Part shown: piece after piece, positions 63,888 to 64,000 of the stretch
Position numbering within the stretch: the stretch's first letter is position 1
Layout of the letters: each line of letters starts with the position of its first letter
Source of the DNA: Ruegeria conchae
GTDB lineage: Bacteria; Pseudomonadota; Alphaproteobacteria; Rhodobacterales; Rhodobacteraceae
Assembly (NCBI RefSeq): GCF_000192475.1
Contig: NZ_AEYW01000001.1
Location: 291,272-355,271, forward strand
Direction of reading: 5' to 3'
Length of the DNA: 64,000 bases
Translations under genes and position numbers: made by a program
Notes under the pieces: model-generated
What the model was told of the DNA's origin: nothing
The model's input: only the letters and a program-made list of their open reading frames with translations
Databases searched by the model: none

Positions 63888-64000
63888 GCGGCTTTTCCAT
63901 CAGGATGTGCTTGATTTTCCCCCCTGAACCAAATATCTCGCGCGCGCAGATGTAACCGCGGGACCACGGGTCCCCCAAAATTGCAAAAGGGCGCCTGAGG
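63838..64000 (-). CDS. Possible 3' end of a minus-strand gene running out of the window (weak)
   Basis: An open frame enters from the right edge and stops at 63838. It would encode about 53 residues, including AILGDPWSRGYICAREIFGS and KIKHILMEKPLRTPDF, with codon third positions mostly G or C. The last 50 bases overlap the lipoprotein gene, which argues against it, and a short GGGACC-ACG-GGTCCC hairpin lies at 63960-63974. I recognise no family. Otherwise the last 113 bases are non-coding. Confidence 0.2.
   Translation of the reverse strand, partial: LRRPFAILGDPWSRGYICAREIFGSGGKIKHILMEKPLRTPDFAPQPRSPAAE

Noticed and set aside
1..64000. tRNA, rRNA, CRISPR arrays, insertion sequences, prophage or integrase genes
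   Set aside because: No clover-leaf-like intergenic segment, no spaced direct repeats, and no transposase, integrase or phage protein among the frames; nearly every interval is occupied by ordinary chromosomal genes.

Overview
The window is a gene-dense, GC-rich stretch of bacterial chromosome with no rRNA, tRNA, insertion sequence, prophage or CRISPR array that I can see. The gene content points to an alphaproteobacterium of the Rhodobacteraceae, most likely the Roseobacter group (Ruegeria-like; genus inferred, not proven). The evidence is the atpI-atpB-atpE-atpF'-atpF order with a duplicated b subunit, the chvI-chvG-hprK-rapZ-EIIA(Man)-HPr cluster, a long acyl-CoA dehydrogenase of the methylsuccinyl-CoA dehydrogenase type, a PduO-type cobalamin adenosyltransferase, a DUF6473-like protein and the pdxJ-acpS-lepB-rnc-era-recO neighbourhood.

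Layout. 1-3 kb: two EamA transporters, a small lipoprotein, a UspA-like protein behind a Crp/Fnr-type palindrome, and an ArsR repressor. 3.1-5.8 kb: the ATP synthase Fo operon, closed by a clear terminator. 5.8-8.4 kb: a DUF457-like membrane protein and a FadR-type regulator, divergent from a PLP aminotransferase across a region with two matching operator-like palindromes. 8.4-13.8 kb: small exported proteins, smc, and a YafJ-type glutamine amidotransferase. 13.8-18.4 kb: an MltB-like transglycosylase, two cobalamin genes (cobD, cobC), a degenerate receiver and a glutathionyl-hydroquinone reductase. 19-24.9 kb: an FAH-family hydrolase, a PatB-like C-S lyase, def-def-like-fmt, two tiny YeaQ-like membrane proteins, an arginase-family enzyme and a ClpP-fold lipoprotein. 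24.9-28.4 kb: ispH, a methyltransferase, rnhA and a TRIC channel as a tightly overlapped minus-strand operon, then an NYN nuclease. 28.4-42.1 kb: folK, rpoZ, rsh, DUF2062, pdxJ, lysE, acpS, lepB, rnc, era and recO, a housekeeping backbone with accessory genes inserted (GNAT, a multicopper oxidase on the opposite strand, SemiSWEET, VOC). 42-48.7 kb: exported proteins, the acyl-CoA dehydrogenase, TauE and pckA. 49-53.5 kb: the ChvGI/HprK/RapZ/PTS regulatory cluster. 53.5-60.7 kb: an acyltransferase, 3-hydroxybutyryl-CoA dehydrogenase, a DUF6473-like protein, etfAB, cobalamin adenosyltransferase, a HIG1-like protein, an SDR and an SH3 protein. 60.8-63.9 kb: parC and a lipoprotein.

Functional threads. 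Acyl-CoA oxidation is represented by the Mcd-like dehydrogenase, EtfAB as its electron acceptor and 3-hydroxybutyryl-CoA dehydrogenase. Gluconeogenic control may be connected through pckA, which is divergent from the ChvGI-HPr kinase cluster. Cobalamin-related genes occur twice (cobC/cobD and the PduO-type transferase). Translation processing is represented by def, the def-like gene and fmt.

I found no obviously new multi-gene system. The most notable items are a peptide-deformylase paralogue that lost its metal cysteine and catalytic glutamate, a ClpP-like lipoprotein with a visible Ser/His pair, a perfect hairpin between atpE and atpF', the paired operators in front of the aminotransferase, a Fnr-like box before the UspA-like gene, and several strong extragenic hairpins. 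Strand calls and frames are read directly from the sequence. Functions come from remembered family motifs, and no database search was run.
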